Below, piece by piece: positions 1 through 6,156 of a DNA stretch of 14,424 bases. Source of the stretch: an uncultured Nesterenkonia sp. Its GTDB lineage: Bacteria > Actinomycetota > Actinomycetes > Actinomycetales > Micrococcaceae. The stretch lies in NCBI GenBank assembly GCA_946221825.1, contig CAMINA010000018.1, forward strand, positions 1 to 14,424, in the 5' to 3' direction. The notes under the pieces were generated by a model. That model was not told the DNA's origin and searched no databases. It worked only from the letters and a program-made list of their open reading frames with translations. How positions within the stretch are numbered: position 1 is the stretch's first letter; each line of letters opens with the position of its first letter. A program made the translations under genes and the position numbers.

Positions 1-424
1 GCTCAGCCGGTGCCTGCTGCACGGGAGCCTCCTGGGCAGGAGCCTCCTGGGCAGGTGCCGGCGCTGCGCCGCCGCCGCTGGGCTGGCCGGAGAGGCCGAG
101 CTGAGCGGAGCAGGAGGGCCATGCGCCCCAGCCCTGCATGGAGTGCAGGTTCTCGGCCACGCGGATCTGCTCGGCCTTGGAGGCCTGGTGCGGCATGCCG
201 CTGCCGCCGGCAGCCTGCCAGGAGCTCTGGGAGAACTGCAGGCCGCCGTAGTAGCCGTTGCCGGTGTTGATCGACCAGTTGCCGTTGGACTCGCACTCTG
301 CCAGGCGGTCCCAGTCGGACTGGGCGAAGGCAGCCGGTGCCTGTGCGACGAGAGCGCCGCCGGCCAGAGTGGCTGCAGCCATGCCGCCGCCGAGGATCTT
401 CTTGAAAGTCTTGGTGTTCTGCAT
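1..424 (-). CDS. Resuscitation-promoting factor (Rpf)-like secreted transglycosylase, 3' end outside window
   Basis: The 141 visible residues begin with a signal peptide: KKI basic patch, hydrophobic stretch to about residue 33, and likely cleavage after AFA (residue 34). An Rpf catalytic domain follows at about residues 36-108. It shows SDWDRLAECES, GNWSINTGNGYYGGLQFS and QGWGAWPSC. By family knowledge, Glu45 (in CES) is the catalytic residue that cleaves peptidoglycan glycan strands, and Cys44/Cys105 form the conserved disulfide. The protein would act outside the cell on the wall during regrowth and division. A Pro/Ala/Gln linker with an APAQE repeat then runs off the left edge. A LysM or other wall-binding domain could follow, but cannot be seen. 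The ATG is chosen because it starts the signal peptide. The SD is poor: the nearest purine run is GGGGG about 21 nt upstream. Identification is firm; the C-terminal architecture is unknown. Confidence 0.93.
   Translation of the reverse strand, partial: MQNTKTFKKILGGGMAAATLAGGALVAQAPAAFAQSDWDRLAECESNGNWSINTGNGYYGGLQFSQSSWQAAGGSGMPHQASKAEQIRVAENLHSMQGWGAWPSCSAQLGLSGQPSGGGAAPAPAQEAPAQEAPVQQAPAE
25..54 (-). repeat. 15-bp tandem duplication in the rpf linker
   Basis: Two identical 15-bp units (25-39 and 40-54; unit GAGCCTCCTGGGCAG on the plus strand) lie head to tail in frame. They encode repeated APAQE units in the low-complexity linker after the catalytic domain. The nucleotide identity, not just the amino-acid identity, points to recent slippage or duplication. 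Confidence 0.8.
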
Positions 425-659
425 AATCAAACAGTTGTATCGAAGCCCCCGCCACTCAGACCTTCCCAGGTCTTCGTCGTGCCACCGTCCTGCTTCACCT
501 CACGTTTCCTACGGTCTGTCCGCGGAAGCCGGCCTTATGGACGGTGATGGGGAGCGGCCGGCTCCTGCAGCTTCTGCGACGCGATCTGATTCGGAGCGAA
601 TCCGACTCAGAGGCGGAACTCGAAAGTTACGCCAACATCACAGAAGATGTCCGCAATCC

Positions 660-688
660 AGTAAAAGGTCTCGAAAAGGTTGCGTCAA
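660..688 (-). promoter_or_regulatory. Candidate sigma-70-type promoter for rpf
   Basis: On the minus strand TTGACG (688-683) is followed after exactly 17 nt by TTTACT (665-660). These match the housekeeping consensus at 5 of 6 and 4 of 6 positions. A start near 653 would give a 5' leader of about 230 nt before the rpf ATG at 424. Mapping is by eye only. Confidence 0.45.
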
Positions 689-770
689 ACAGGTCAAGTA
701 CCCCCGTGTCACCTCTGGAAGCCCGGAATCACAGGGATCTAGGGTCGTTATCGTCCCGTTATAGAGTTTC

Positions 771-833
771 TGTGAGTTAGATGTGAGTCAACGTGATTCC
801 TGTGCCCTGCCGTATGCGTCCACGTGTGAGTCA
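771..833 (+). repeat. Three TGTGAGTYA direct repeats upstream of eamA
   Basis: TGTGAGTTA starts at 771, TGTGAGTCA at 782 and TGTGAGTCA at 825. The starts are 11 and 43 bp apart, close to one and four helical turns, so all three face roughly the same side of the DNA. They lie 80-140 bp before the exporter start. They could be binding sites for an unidentified regulator, or chance. Confidence 0.4.
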
Positions 834-911
834 TCCAGGGAAACAAGGCGTCATGCCTGGTCAGCGGCGCGCAGCCCCATCGTCGCCCCGCAGCGGCCGC
901 AGGGTGCCAGA

Positions 912-1865
912 ATGGCACATATGACCAGCGGCACACCTGGAACACGCACCCTCCGGGGTTTTGCGGTGATCTCCACCAGTGCCCTGAGCACCCAGTCCGG
1001 AGCTGCGGTGGGCTCTCTGGCATTCAGCACGATGACCCCAGTCGGCGTCGTGGCTGTGCGTCAGCTGGTCGCCGCACTGGTGCTGCTGCCGATGACCCGA
1101 CCCCGAGTATGGCAGTTTACGCGATCCCAGTGGTGGCCCCTCGGTCTGCTGGCCTTCTTCTTCGCTGGGATGAACACTGCCCTCTATGCGGCCGTCGAGC
1201 GAGTGGGCCTGGGAATGGCCGTGACCATCGAATTCCTGGGGCCGCTTGCGGTGGCGCTGATCTCCGGCCGCCGTCCCAGAGACGCGGTCTGTGCGGCACT
1301 GGCGCTGAGCGGCGTCGTGCTGCTGACACGTCCCGGGCCCACTTCGGATCTGCTGGGACTGAGTTTCGCCGTGATCGCGGCCGTCTGTTGGGCCGGCTAT
1401 ATCGTGACCAATCGCGTGGTGGGCCAGAGGCTGCCGGGGGTCCAGGGGACTGCGGTGGCCACGACCCTCTCCGCCTGCGTGACGGTTCCGATCGCTGCGC
1501 TGATCGTCTGGCAGGCTCAGCCTCCGGCTCAGGCGTTCCTCTTCGCCGCTGTGGCCGGGATTCTGGCGACGGCGGTGCCCTATTCTCTGGATCTGATCGT
1601 GCTGCGCAGGATCAGTCCTGTGGTCTTCGGGCTCGGGATGTCCATGCATCCCTTCTTCGCAGCGCTCATCGGCCTGGTGGCGCTCTCCGAGGACCTGCCG
1701 CTGATCGCGTGGGCGGGGATCGGATTAGTGATCCTCAGCAATGTTCTGACCATCATCAGCGATCAGCCGCACCGCACATATCGAAGACGAGGCCGCGAAG
1801 GAAGCTGGGACCGTCGGCCGGCGGGCCGAGGGCCCGGAGGTTCAGCAGAAGGGAAGAGACGATGA
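912..1865 (+). CDS. EamA/RhtA-like amino-acid or metabolite exporter (DMT superfamily)
   Basis: A 317-residue, mostly hydrophobic integral membrane protein of the drug/metabolite transporter superfamily. It appears to have ten membrane segments in two EamA repeats. Segments matching the RhtA branch (threonine/homoserine exporters) are STSALSTQSGAAVG, GVVAVRQLVAALVLLP, ERVGLGMAV, EFLGPLAVAL, LTRPGPTSD and AVPYSLDLIVLRR. By homology it exports a small metabolite; the substrate is not determinable here. The C-terminal 30 residues form an Arg/Gly-rich cytoplasmic tail (RRRGREG, GRGPGG). The frame is open back to 783, but those residues do not look like transporter, so I place the start at ATG 912 behind AGGG (7-nt spacing); ATG 921 is the alternative. 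The stop overlaps the next start (ATGA), so the pair is translationally coupled. Confidence 0.88.
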   Translation: MAHMTSGTPGTRTLRGFAVISTSALSTQSGAAVGSLAFSTMTPVGVVAVRQLVAALVLLPMTRPRVWQFTRSQWWPLGLLAFFFAGMNTALYAAVERVGLGMAVTIEFLGPLAVALISGRRPRDAVCAALALSGVVLLTRPGPTSDLLGLSFAVIAAVCWAGYIVTNRVVGQRLPGVQGTAVATTLSACVTVPIAALIVWQAQPPAQAFLFAAVAGILATAVPYSLDLIVLRRISPVVFGLGMSMHPFFAALIGLVALSEDLPLIAWAGIGLVILSNVLTIISDQPHRTYRRRGREGSWDRRPAGRGPGGSAEGKRR

Positions 1866-2881
1866 CCATGATGGAACAGCTGGGCATGCGGCTGCCGATC
1901 GTCGCCGCGCCGATGGCTGGCGGTCCCAGCACGCCGGAGCTGGTGACAGCTGCTGCACGAGCCGGTGGGATCGGATTCCTCGCTGCCGGCTATAAGGGCC
2001 CTGAGCAGCTGGCCGAACAGATCGATCAGGTCTCGGCAGTGACGGATCGCTTCGGGGTGAACCTCTTCGCCCCCACGCCGGTGCGGATCGATGCGGAGGC
2101 CTATGCCGACTACCGGCGGCGGCTCGAACCGTGGGCACTGCACTACGGAGTCAGCCTTCCGGAGAGCCCAGTGGAGGACGATGACCGGTGGGAAGAGAAG
2201 CTGGCCGTGCTCGAGGAGCATCCGGTGCCGGCGGTGAGCGTGACCTTCGGTCTGCCGAGCTCCACCGACATCCGGCGTCTGCAGCGCACCGGGGCTGCGG
2301 TCCTGCAGACGGTCACCACGGTCACAGAGGCTGAGCACGCAGACATCGCAGGCGCCGATGCGCTGATCGTCCAGTCCCATGAGGCAGGTGGCCATTCGGG
2401 GACCTGGACTCCTGCGGCGCCGCCGGCCCCGGTCGAACTGGAGGAGATGCTGCTGCACATCCGGGCGGCCACTGATCTGCCGCTGTGGGCCGCCGGAGGA
2501 ATCTCCACGCCTGATCGTGTGCGCGAAGTCCGAGCGGCCGGAGCCGAGGTGGCCGTCGTGGGCACGGTGCTGCTGCGCACCGGGGAGAGCGGCGCGAACC
2601 CGGTCCATCAGAAGGCTCTGGCGGCTGCGGACCGGGAGGCGACCATCATCACCAGCGCCTTCTCCGGCCGCCCGGCCCGTGCTCTGGAGAACGAGTTCGC
2701 CACGGCGCTGACCGGGGCCGCACCGTTGGGCTTCCCGGCGCTGCACCATCTGACGGCTCCGCTTCGCCGGGCTGCGACGGCTGCCGGTGATGCTGAGGCG
2801 CTCAACCTGTGGGCCGGCACCGGATGGCGCGACGCCGTCACGGAGCCTGCCGAGGCGCTGCTGCGTCGGCTGGGCTCATAG
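1862..2881 (+). CDS. Nitronate monooxygenase (2-nitropropane dioxygenase family)
   Basis: A 339-residue FMN-dependent TIM-barrel enzyme. It starts with the typical LPIVAAPMAGG strand and has GGIGFLAAGY (residues 35-44), HEAGGH (173-178, holding the family's catalytic His), AAGGIS (210-215) and the phosphate-binding GTVLLRTGES (234-243). Such enzymes oxidise toxic alkyl nitronates (for example propionate 3-nitronate) to carbonyl compounds and nitrite in the cytoplasm. Related members are annotated as other flavin oxidoreductases, so the exact substrate is open. The start at 1862 overlaps the eamA stop (ATGA) and sits 6 nt after a purine-rich GGGAAG SD; in-frame ATGs at 1868 and 1871 are possible. 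Full length for the family. Coupling to the exporter suggests the two act on or in response to the same compound; this is inference. Confidence 0.9.
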   Translation: MTMMEQLGMRLPIVAAPMAGGPSTPELVTAAARAGGIGFLAAGYKGPEQLAEQIDQVSAVTDRFGVNLFAPTPVRIDAEAYADYRRRLEPWALHYGVSLPESPVEDDDRWEEKLAVLEEHPVPAVSVTFGLPSSTDIRRLQRTGAAVLQTVTTVTEAEHADIAGADALIVQSHEAGGHSGTWTPAAPPAPVELEEMLLHIRAATDLPLWAAGGISTPDRVREVRAAGAEVAVVGTVLLRTGESGANPVHQKALAAADREATIITSAFSGRPARALENEFATALTGAAPLGFPALHHLTAPLRRAATAAGDAEALNLWAGTGWRDAVTEPAEALLRRLGS

Positions 2882-2904
2882 TCGGACGGTGCTGTGGCGC
2901 TCGG

Positions 2905-3615
2905 TCACGAGCCGGGAAGCTTCCGTGAGGAGGTTCCCTTCCATGCACGGTAGGCCCAGACCGTCATGATCAGCACCACAGCCCAGGCGCAGGCCACGAT
3001 GATGCCTGAGAGGACCCCTGGGTGGGCGATGAAAGCCCCGACGGCGACCAGAGAGACCTGGCCCGGGACGGTGGAGACCAGACTGGCTGTGAGGAAGGTC
3101 CGCTGCCCGATCCCGAAGGCTCCGCTGCCATAGTTCACCGGCCAGTAGGGGAAGCCTGGCATCAGCCGCAGCATGCAGACCGCTTGGAAGCCTGCGCCCT
3201 GCAGATTGGTCTCGACCTTGCGTGCGTGCCCGCCCAGCAGCTTCAACACCGTTCTGCGCCCCAATCCTCGGGCCAGCCAGTAGGCGCCCCAGCAGCCCAC
3301 CAGCACTCCGGCCACAGAGAGCACGCTGCCGATGATCACGCCGAAGAGCAGGCCCCCGGTCACGGCCATGATGGTCACCGGGATCGGAGTCATAGCGACA
3401 GCGGCGTAGAGAGCGAGGAAAGCGACGACGCCGACCCACCCCAGCTCTTCGATCTCAGCCTGGAGCTCGCCGACGGAGGGCAGGCGCACGTTGAAGCCCA
3501 GCCACAGCATGATCAGCAGGACGACGACCAGCAGGCCGTTGCGCAGGAGGCTACCCCACGGCAGACTGCCGCGCCGGTGCTCCTCGTGGTGGGTGGGCTG
3601 GGGCTCATCGCTCAT
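2905..3615 (-). CDS. TVP38/TMEM64 (VTT-domain, DedA-related) membrane protein
   Basis: A 236-residue membrane protein with a short hydrophilic His/Glu-rich N-terminus (HHEEH at 9-13). It has a first membrane helix at about 26-42, hydrophobic segments at about 62-82 and 86-116, and two terminal helices at about 176-198 and 202-222. Family marks are the re-entrant proline-rich TPIPVTIMAVTGGLLFG, the YWLARGLGRR loop, and RLMPGFPYWPVNYGSGAFGI, which corresponds to the conserved FP...NY..G loop of VTT proteins. Members are thought to act in lipid scrambling or membrane homeostasis; the function of this one is unknown. The ATG at 3615 is preferred; an in-frame GTG at 3624 is possible, and both have weak SDs. 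It lies 52 bp after the ATP-grasp gene, which contains only a 4-bp hairpin, and may be co-transcribed with it. It converges on the nitronate monooxygenase gene with a 23-bp gap that shows no terminator. Confidence 0.85.
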   Translation of the reverse strand: MSDEPQPTHHEEHRRGSLPWGSLLRNGLLVVVLLIMLWLGFNVRLPSVGELQAEIEELGWVGVVAFLALYAAVAMTPIPVTIMAVTGGLLFGVIIGSVLSVAGVLVGCWGAYWLARGLGRRTVLKLLGGHARKVETNLQGAGFQAVCMLRLMPGFPYWPVNYGSGAFGIGQRTFLTASLVSTVPGQVSLVAVGAFIAHPGVLSGIIVACAWAVVLIMTVWAYRAWKGTSSRKLPGS

Positions 3616-3667
3616 CTGCCCCACTGTAGAGGGCCGGAGGAGCGGCTCTCAGCCTGGGAGGCCACGG

Positions 3668-4576
3668 TCAGCCGTGCAGAGACTTCGCGATGGCTCCGGC
3701 CAAGGCGTCTGCGGCGTGCGGTGCTCTGTGCAGGTTCAGCGCCGGTTCGAAGAGCTCGGCCTCCAGAAGCACGGTGCCGTGCTCGGCGGAGGTGACGATG
3801 TCCATCCGCCCGTAGAGCGGGATCTCTGTTCCTGCAGCGGCCGCGCAGGCTCTGATCACGCGATCTCCGAAAGCGATCTCTTCGGCAGAGGCCCGCTGCA
3901 CCTGTGGGTTCTCCTGATAGTGGCCGCCGAGGAAGCCGCCGCCGCGCTCCAGCAGCGCCCCTTTGGCGATGGTGTGAGTGTGCTCTCCACCGATGAAGTA
4001 CAGCGCCTTCTCCCGTCCCTCAGAGAGCTCGGGGATCTCCGGCTGGACCATCACAGTGCGGCCCTCCTCCAGGATCTTGCGTCCCAGCGTCAGGGCGCGT
4101 TCGGAATCCGCCTGCAGCAGCTCGGTGTCCAGGGCACCGGCTGAGACGCTGGGTTTGATCACCACCCAGTCCCCACCGTGCGGAGCCAGGGCCTGAGTGA
4201 GCTCCTCCGAGGTGTGGACCCACTCAGTGGGTACCACGGCGACGCCGCGCTGCTGCAGCTGCTGCAGATAGACCTTGTCCAGATTCCACTCGACCAGCTC
4301 CGGAGCGTTCAGGACTTGGGCGCGGGACGCCGCGGCGTGCAGCCACGATCGGAACTCCGGCTCGCGCTCGGCGTAGTCCCACGGGCTGCGCAGCACCAGC
4401 AGATCGAACTGCCGGGAGTCATCCTCTGCGGGCCAGCGGTGCCAGACCACAGGTTCGGCGAGGATGTTCCGAGCCGAGAGAGCTTCGATCAGCGGTCCGG
4501 TGTCGTGGTCGTCGTCGCTGGGGCGGTAGGTGTCGGTGACGACGACGCCGACGCGAGGAGTGAGTTCTTCAGACAT
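3668..4576 (-). CDS. ATP-grasp domain ligase, RimK/DcsG-like, substrate unknown
   Basis: About 302 residues with the layout of a stand-alone ATP-grasp ligase. The N-terminal preATP-grasp part holds LLVLRSPWDY (59-68), a signature shared with DcsG-type proteins. The nucleotide-binding part holds EWNLDKVYL (97-104, Lys101) and WVVIKPSVSAGA (137-148, Lys141), then the hinge VQPEIPEL (177-184). The Mg-binding end holds YGRMDIV (255-261, Asp259) and LLEAELFEPALNL (270-282; Glu272, Glu274 and Asn281 as likely ligands). Such enzymes join a carboxylate, through an acyl-phosphate, to an amine or thiol. Nothing here identifies the substrate. The ATG at 4576 begins 2 bp after the CoA-transferase stop; an in-frame GTG at 4582 would instead overlap that stop (GTGA). 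Either way the two genes are tightly linked. SDs are weak, which fits translational coupling. Confidence 0.82.
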   Translation of the reverse strand: MSEELTPRVGVVVTDTYRPSDDDHDTGPLIEALSARNILAEPVVWHRWPAEDDSRQFDLLVLRSPWDYAEREPEFRSWLHAAASRAQVLNAPELVEWNLDKVYLQQLQQRGVAVVPTEWVHTSEELTQALAPHGGDWVVIKPSVSAGALDTELLQADSERALTLGRKILEEGRTVMVQPEIPELSEGREKALYFIGGEHTHTIAKGALLERGGGFLGGHYQENPQVQRASAEEIAFGDRVIRACAAAAGTEIPLYGRMDIVTSAEHGTVLLEAELFEPALNLHRAPHAADALAGAIAKSLHG

Positions 4577-4578
4577 GC

Positions 4579-6084
4579 TCACATCTGCCCGTTGTCCTGG
4601 AAGTTCTCATGCCAGGACAGAGCCTCGCGCAGCAGATGCGGGGTGTGCCGTCCGTTCGGGTTGGCCGCTGCGGCACGATCGAAGTAGTCCTGCAGGCGGT
4701 CTCGGTAGTCGGGGTGGGCGCAGCTGTGGATGATCTTCTTCGCCCGAGCGGTGGGGGAGAGTCCGCGCAGGTCGGCCAGGCCCTGTTCGGTGACCAGGAT
4801 CTGGGTGTCGTGCTCGGTGTGGTCGATGTGGCTGGCGAAGGGCACGATGGACGAGATTGCGCCGTCCTTGGCTACTGAGGGGGACACGAAGAAGTTCAGG
4901 TAGGCGTTGCGGGCGAAGTCTCCGGAGCCGCCGATGCCGTTGATGATCGAGCTGCCCATCACGTGGGTGGAGTTCACATTGCCGTAGATATCGGCTTCGA
5001 CCATTCCGTTGATGGCGATCAGCCCCAGGCGGCGGATGGCTTCCGGGTGGTTCGAGATCTCCTGGGTGCGCAGCAGGATGCGTCCTTTGTAGCTCTCGAT
5101 GTTCTCGTTGAAGTCGGCGGCCCGCTCGGCCGAGAGTGAGAAGCTGGTCGCGGAGACTGCGGTCAGCTTCCCGGTGTCGATCAGGTCCAGCATGCCGTCC
5201 TGGATGACCTCGGTGTAGGCGGTGAGGTTCTCGAACTCGCTGTGGGCCAGGTTCGACATCACGGCATTGGCCACATTGCCCACTCCGGACTGCAGCGGCA
5301 GCAGGTTCTCCGGCAGGCGCTCCTGGTCGATCTCGTGGCGCAGGAAGTCCACCACGTGATCAGCCATGGCCTTGGAGCTCTCATCGGCGTCCTTGAACGG
5401 CAGGTTGCGGTCGGGGGCGTCCGTCTCCACGATGGCCACGACCTTCTCCGGATCCACCCGGAGGTAGGGGTCTCCGATGCGCTGGAGGGGATCCAGCAGC
5501 TGCAGAGGACGGCGCTCGGGAGGAAGGCGGGTGCCGTAGTAGACGTCGTGGAATCCCTCATAGGCGCGCGGATGCCAGCTGTTGACCTCGATGATCACCT
5601 TGTCGGCGAGGTTCAGCCACGTCTTGGAGTTGCCCACCGAGCTGCCGGGGACCAGCAGTCCGTTGGGCAGCACGGCGGCGACTTCGACCACAGCCACATC
5701 GAGGTTGCCGTAGAAGCCGAACCAGGCCTGCTGGGCTGAGTGGCTCAGGTGGGTGTCGATGTATTCGGTGGAGCCGGAGTTGATCGACTTGCGCAGCGTC
5801 GGGTCCGATTGGAAGGGAAGACGCTTGCGCAGGGCGCCCGCCTCAGCGAGCACGCCGTCCAGCTCCGGTGCGGTGGAGGCGCCGGTCCAGAGCTCGACTC
5901 CGAACTCCTCGCCCCGCTGATGGGAGTCCTTTGCCCGTTCGGCAACGGCTCCGGGGACGGCCTTGGGGTAGCCGGCTCCGGTGAAGCCGCTCATGCCGAC
6001 ACGGTCACCGTCATGGATGTGGGAGGCAGCCTCCGAGGCAGAGGTGATCTTGCTGCTCAGGACGGGGCAGGTGATGCGAGACAT
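4579..6084 (-). CDS. Acetyl-CoA hydrolase / succinyl-CoA:acetate-type CoA-transferase
   Basis: A 501-residue class I CoA-transferase of the acetyl-CoA hydrolase/transferase family, of usual length. Visible marks are VGMSGFTGAGYPKAVP (29-44), VLPNGLLVPGSSVGN (138-152), LQSGVGN (264-270), ENLTAYTEVIQDG (285-297), NSTHVMGS (371-378), NGIGGSGDF (382-390) and TEQGLADLRG (432-441). Glu292 in TEV aligns with the catalytic Glu of AarC-type enzymes, which forms the glutamyl-CoA thioester. The reaction moves CoA between acetate and succinate, or a similar acid, in the cytoplasm, linking acetate use or overflow to the TCA cycle. The frame is open to 6225, but the extra N-terminus would overlap dnaE2 and lacks family character. 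ATG 6084 gives MSRITCP, though its GAGGAAG SD is about 15 nt away. It lies 58 bp after dnaE2 on the same strand. Confidence 0.92.
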   Translation of the reverse strand: MSRITCPVLSSKITSASEAASHIHDGDRVGMSGFTGAGYPKAVPGAVAERAKDSHQRGEEFGVELWTGASTAPELDGVLAEAGALRKRLPFQSDPTLRKSINSGSTEYIDTHLSHSAQQAWFGFYGNLDVAVVEVAAVLPNGLLVPGSSVGNSKTWLNLADKVIIEVNSWHPRAYEGFHDVYYGTRLPPERRPLQLLDPLQRIGDPYLRVDPEKVVAIVETDAPDRNLPFKDADESSKAMADHVVDFLRHEIDQERLPENLLPLQSGVGNVANAVMSNLAHSEFENLTAYTEVIQDGMLDLIDTGKLTAVSATSFSLSAERAADFNENIESYKGRILLRTQEISNHPEAIRRLGLIAINGMVEADIYGNVNSTHVMGSSIINGIGGSGDFARNAYLNFFVSPSVAKDGAISSIVPFASHIDHTEHDTQILVTEQGLADLRGLSPTARAKKIIHSCAHPDYRDRLQDYFDRAAAANPNGRHTPHLLREALSWHENFQDNGQM

Positions 6085-6141
6085 GAAGTGGGTGACGCTT
6101 CCTCGAGTGGATGGTTCCGGCCGGATATCAGGGTATGTGGT

Positions 6142-6156
6142 CTCAGCCTCGCTGAG
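6142..6156 (-). repeat. Perfect 6-bp hairpin at the dnaE2 stop codon
   Basis: CTCAGC-CTC-GCTGAG on the plus strand (6142-6147 and 6151-6156) spans the last codons and stop of dnaE2. No T-run follows on the minus strand, so it is a poor intrinsic terminator and read-through into the CoA-transferase gene is possible. Its sequence is partly constrained by coding. Confidence 0.35.

Larger units (their letters stand above)
425..911. other. 487-bp divergent intergenic region between rpf and eamA
   Basis: No convincing gene is seen on either strand. Short open frames here have no SD or recognisable product. The rpf side (about 425-690) holds the promoter candidate and a long leader with small perfect hairpins at 458-473 (AGACCT-TCCC-AGGTCT) and 588-602 (GATTCG-GAG-CGAATC). 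The eamA side holds three TGTGAGTYA direct repeats (771-833). I could not identify a good plus-strand promoter for eamA. The length is unusual for such a compact genome and suggests regulation of both genes. Confidence 0.6.

Noticed and set aside
219..228. P-loop change in the acyl-CoA synthetase (TSGTTSLPK, protein residues 220-228) as a defect
   Set aside because: Coordinates here are protein residues. Ser at this position is permitted by the AMP-binding signature and seen in functional relatives, so it is not a sign of inactivation.
425..660. c-di-AMP (ydaO/yuaA) riboswitch in front of rpf
   Set aside because: Expected by analogy with other actinobacterial rpf genes. The minus strand has only loosely similar pieces (GGAGCCGG, GAGGTGAA) and lacks the conserved CCGACAGCU-like block, so it is not annotated.
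725..800. 8-bp inverted repeat GGAATCAC (725-732) / GTGATTCC (793-800)
   Set aside because: The arms are 60 bp apart, do not extend, and overlap other candidate repeats. An arm pair like this is easily expected by chance.
783..911. N-terminal extension of the eamA frame back to 783
   Set aside because: The extra residues are polar, Arg/Ser-rich and unlike the family. ATG 912 begins right before the first membrane segment and has an AGGG SD.
2882..2904. Terminator between the convergent nitronate monooxygenase and VTT-protein genes
   Set aside because: The gap is 23 bp with no inverted repeat or T-run.
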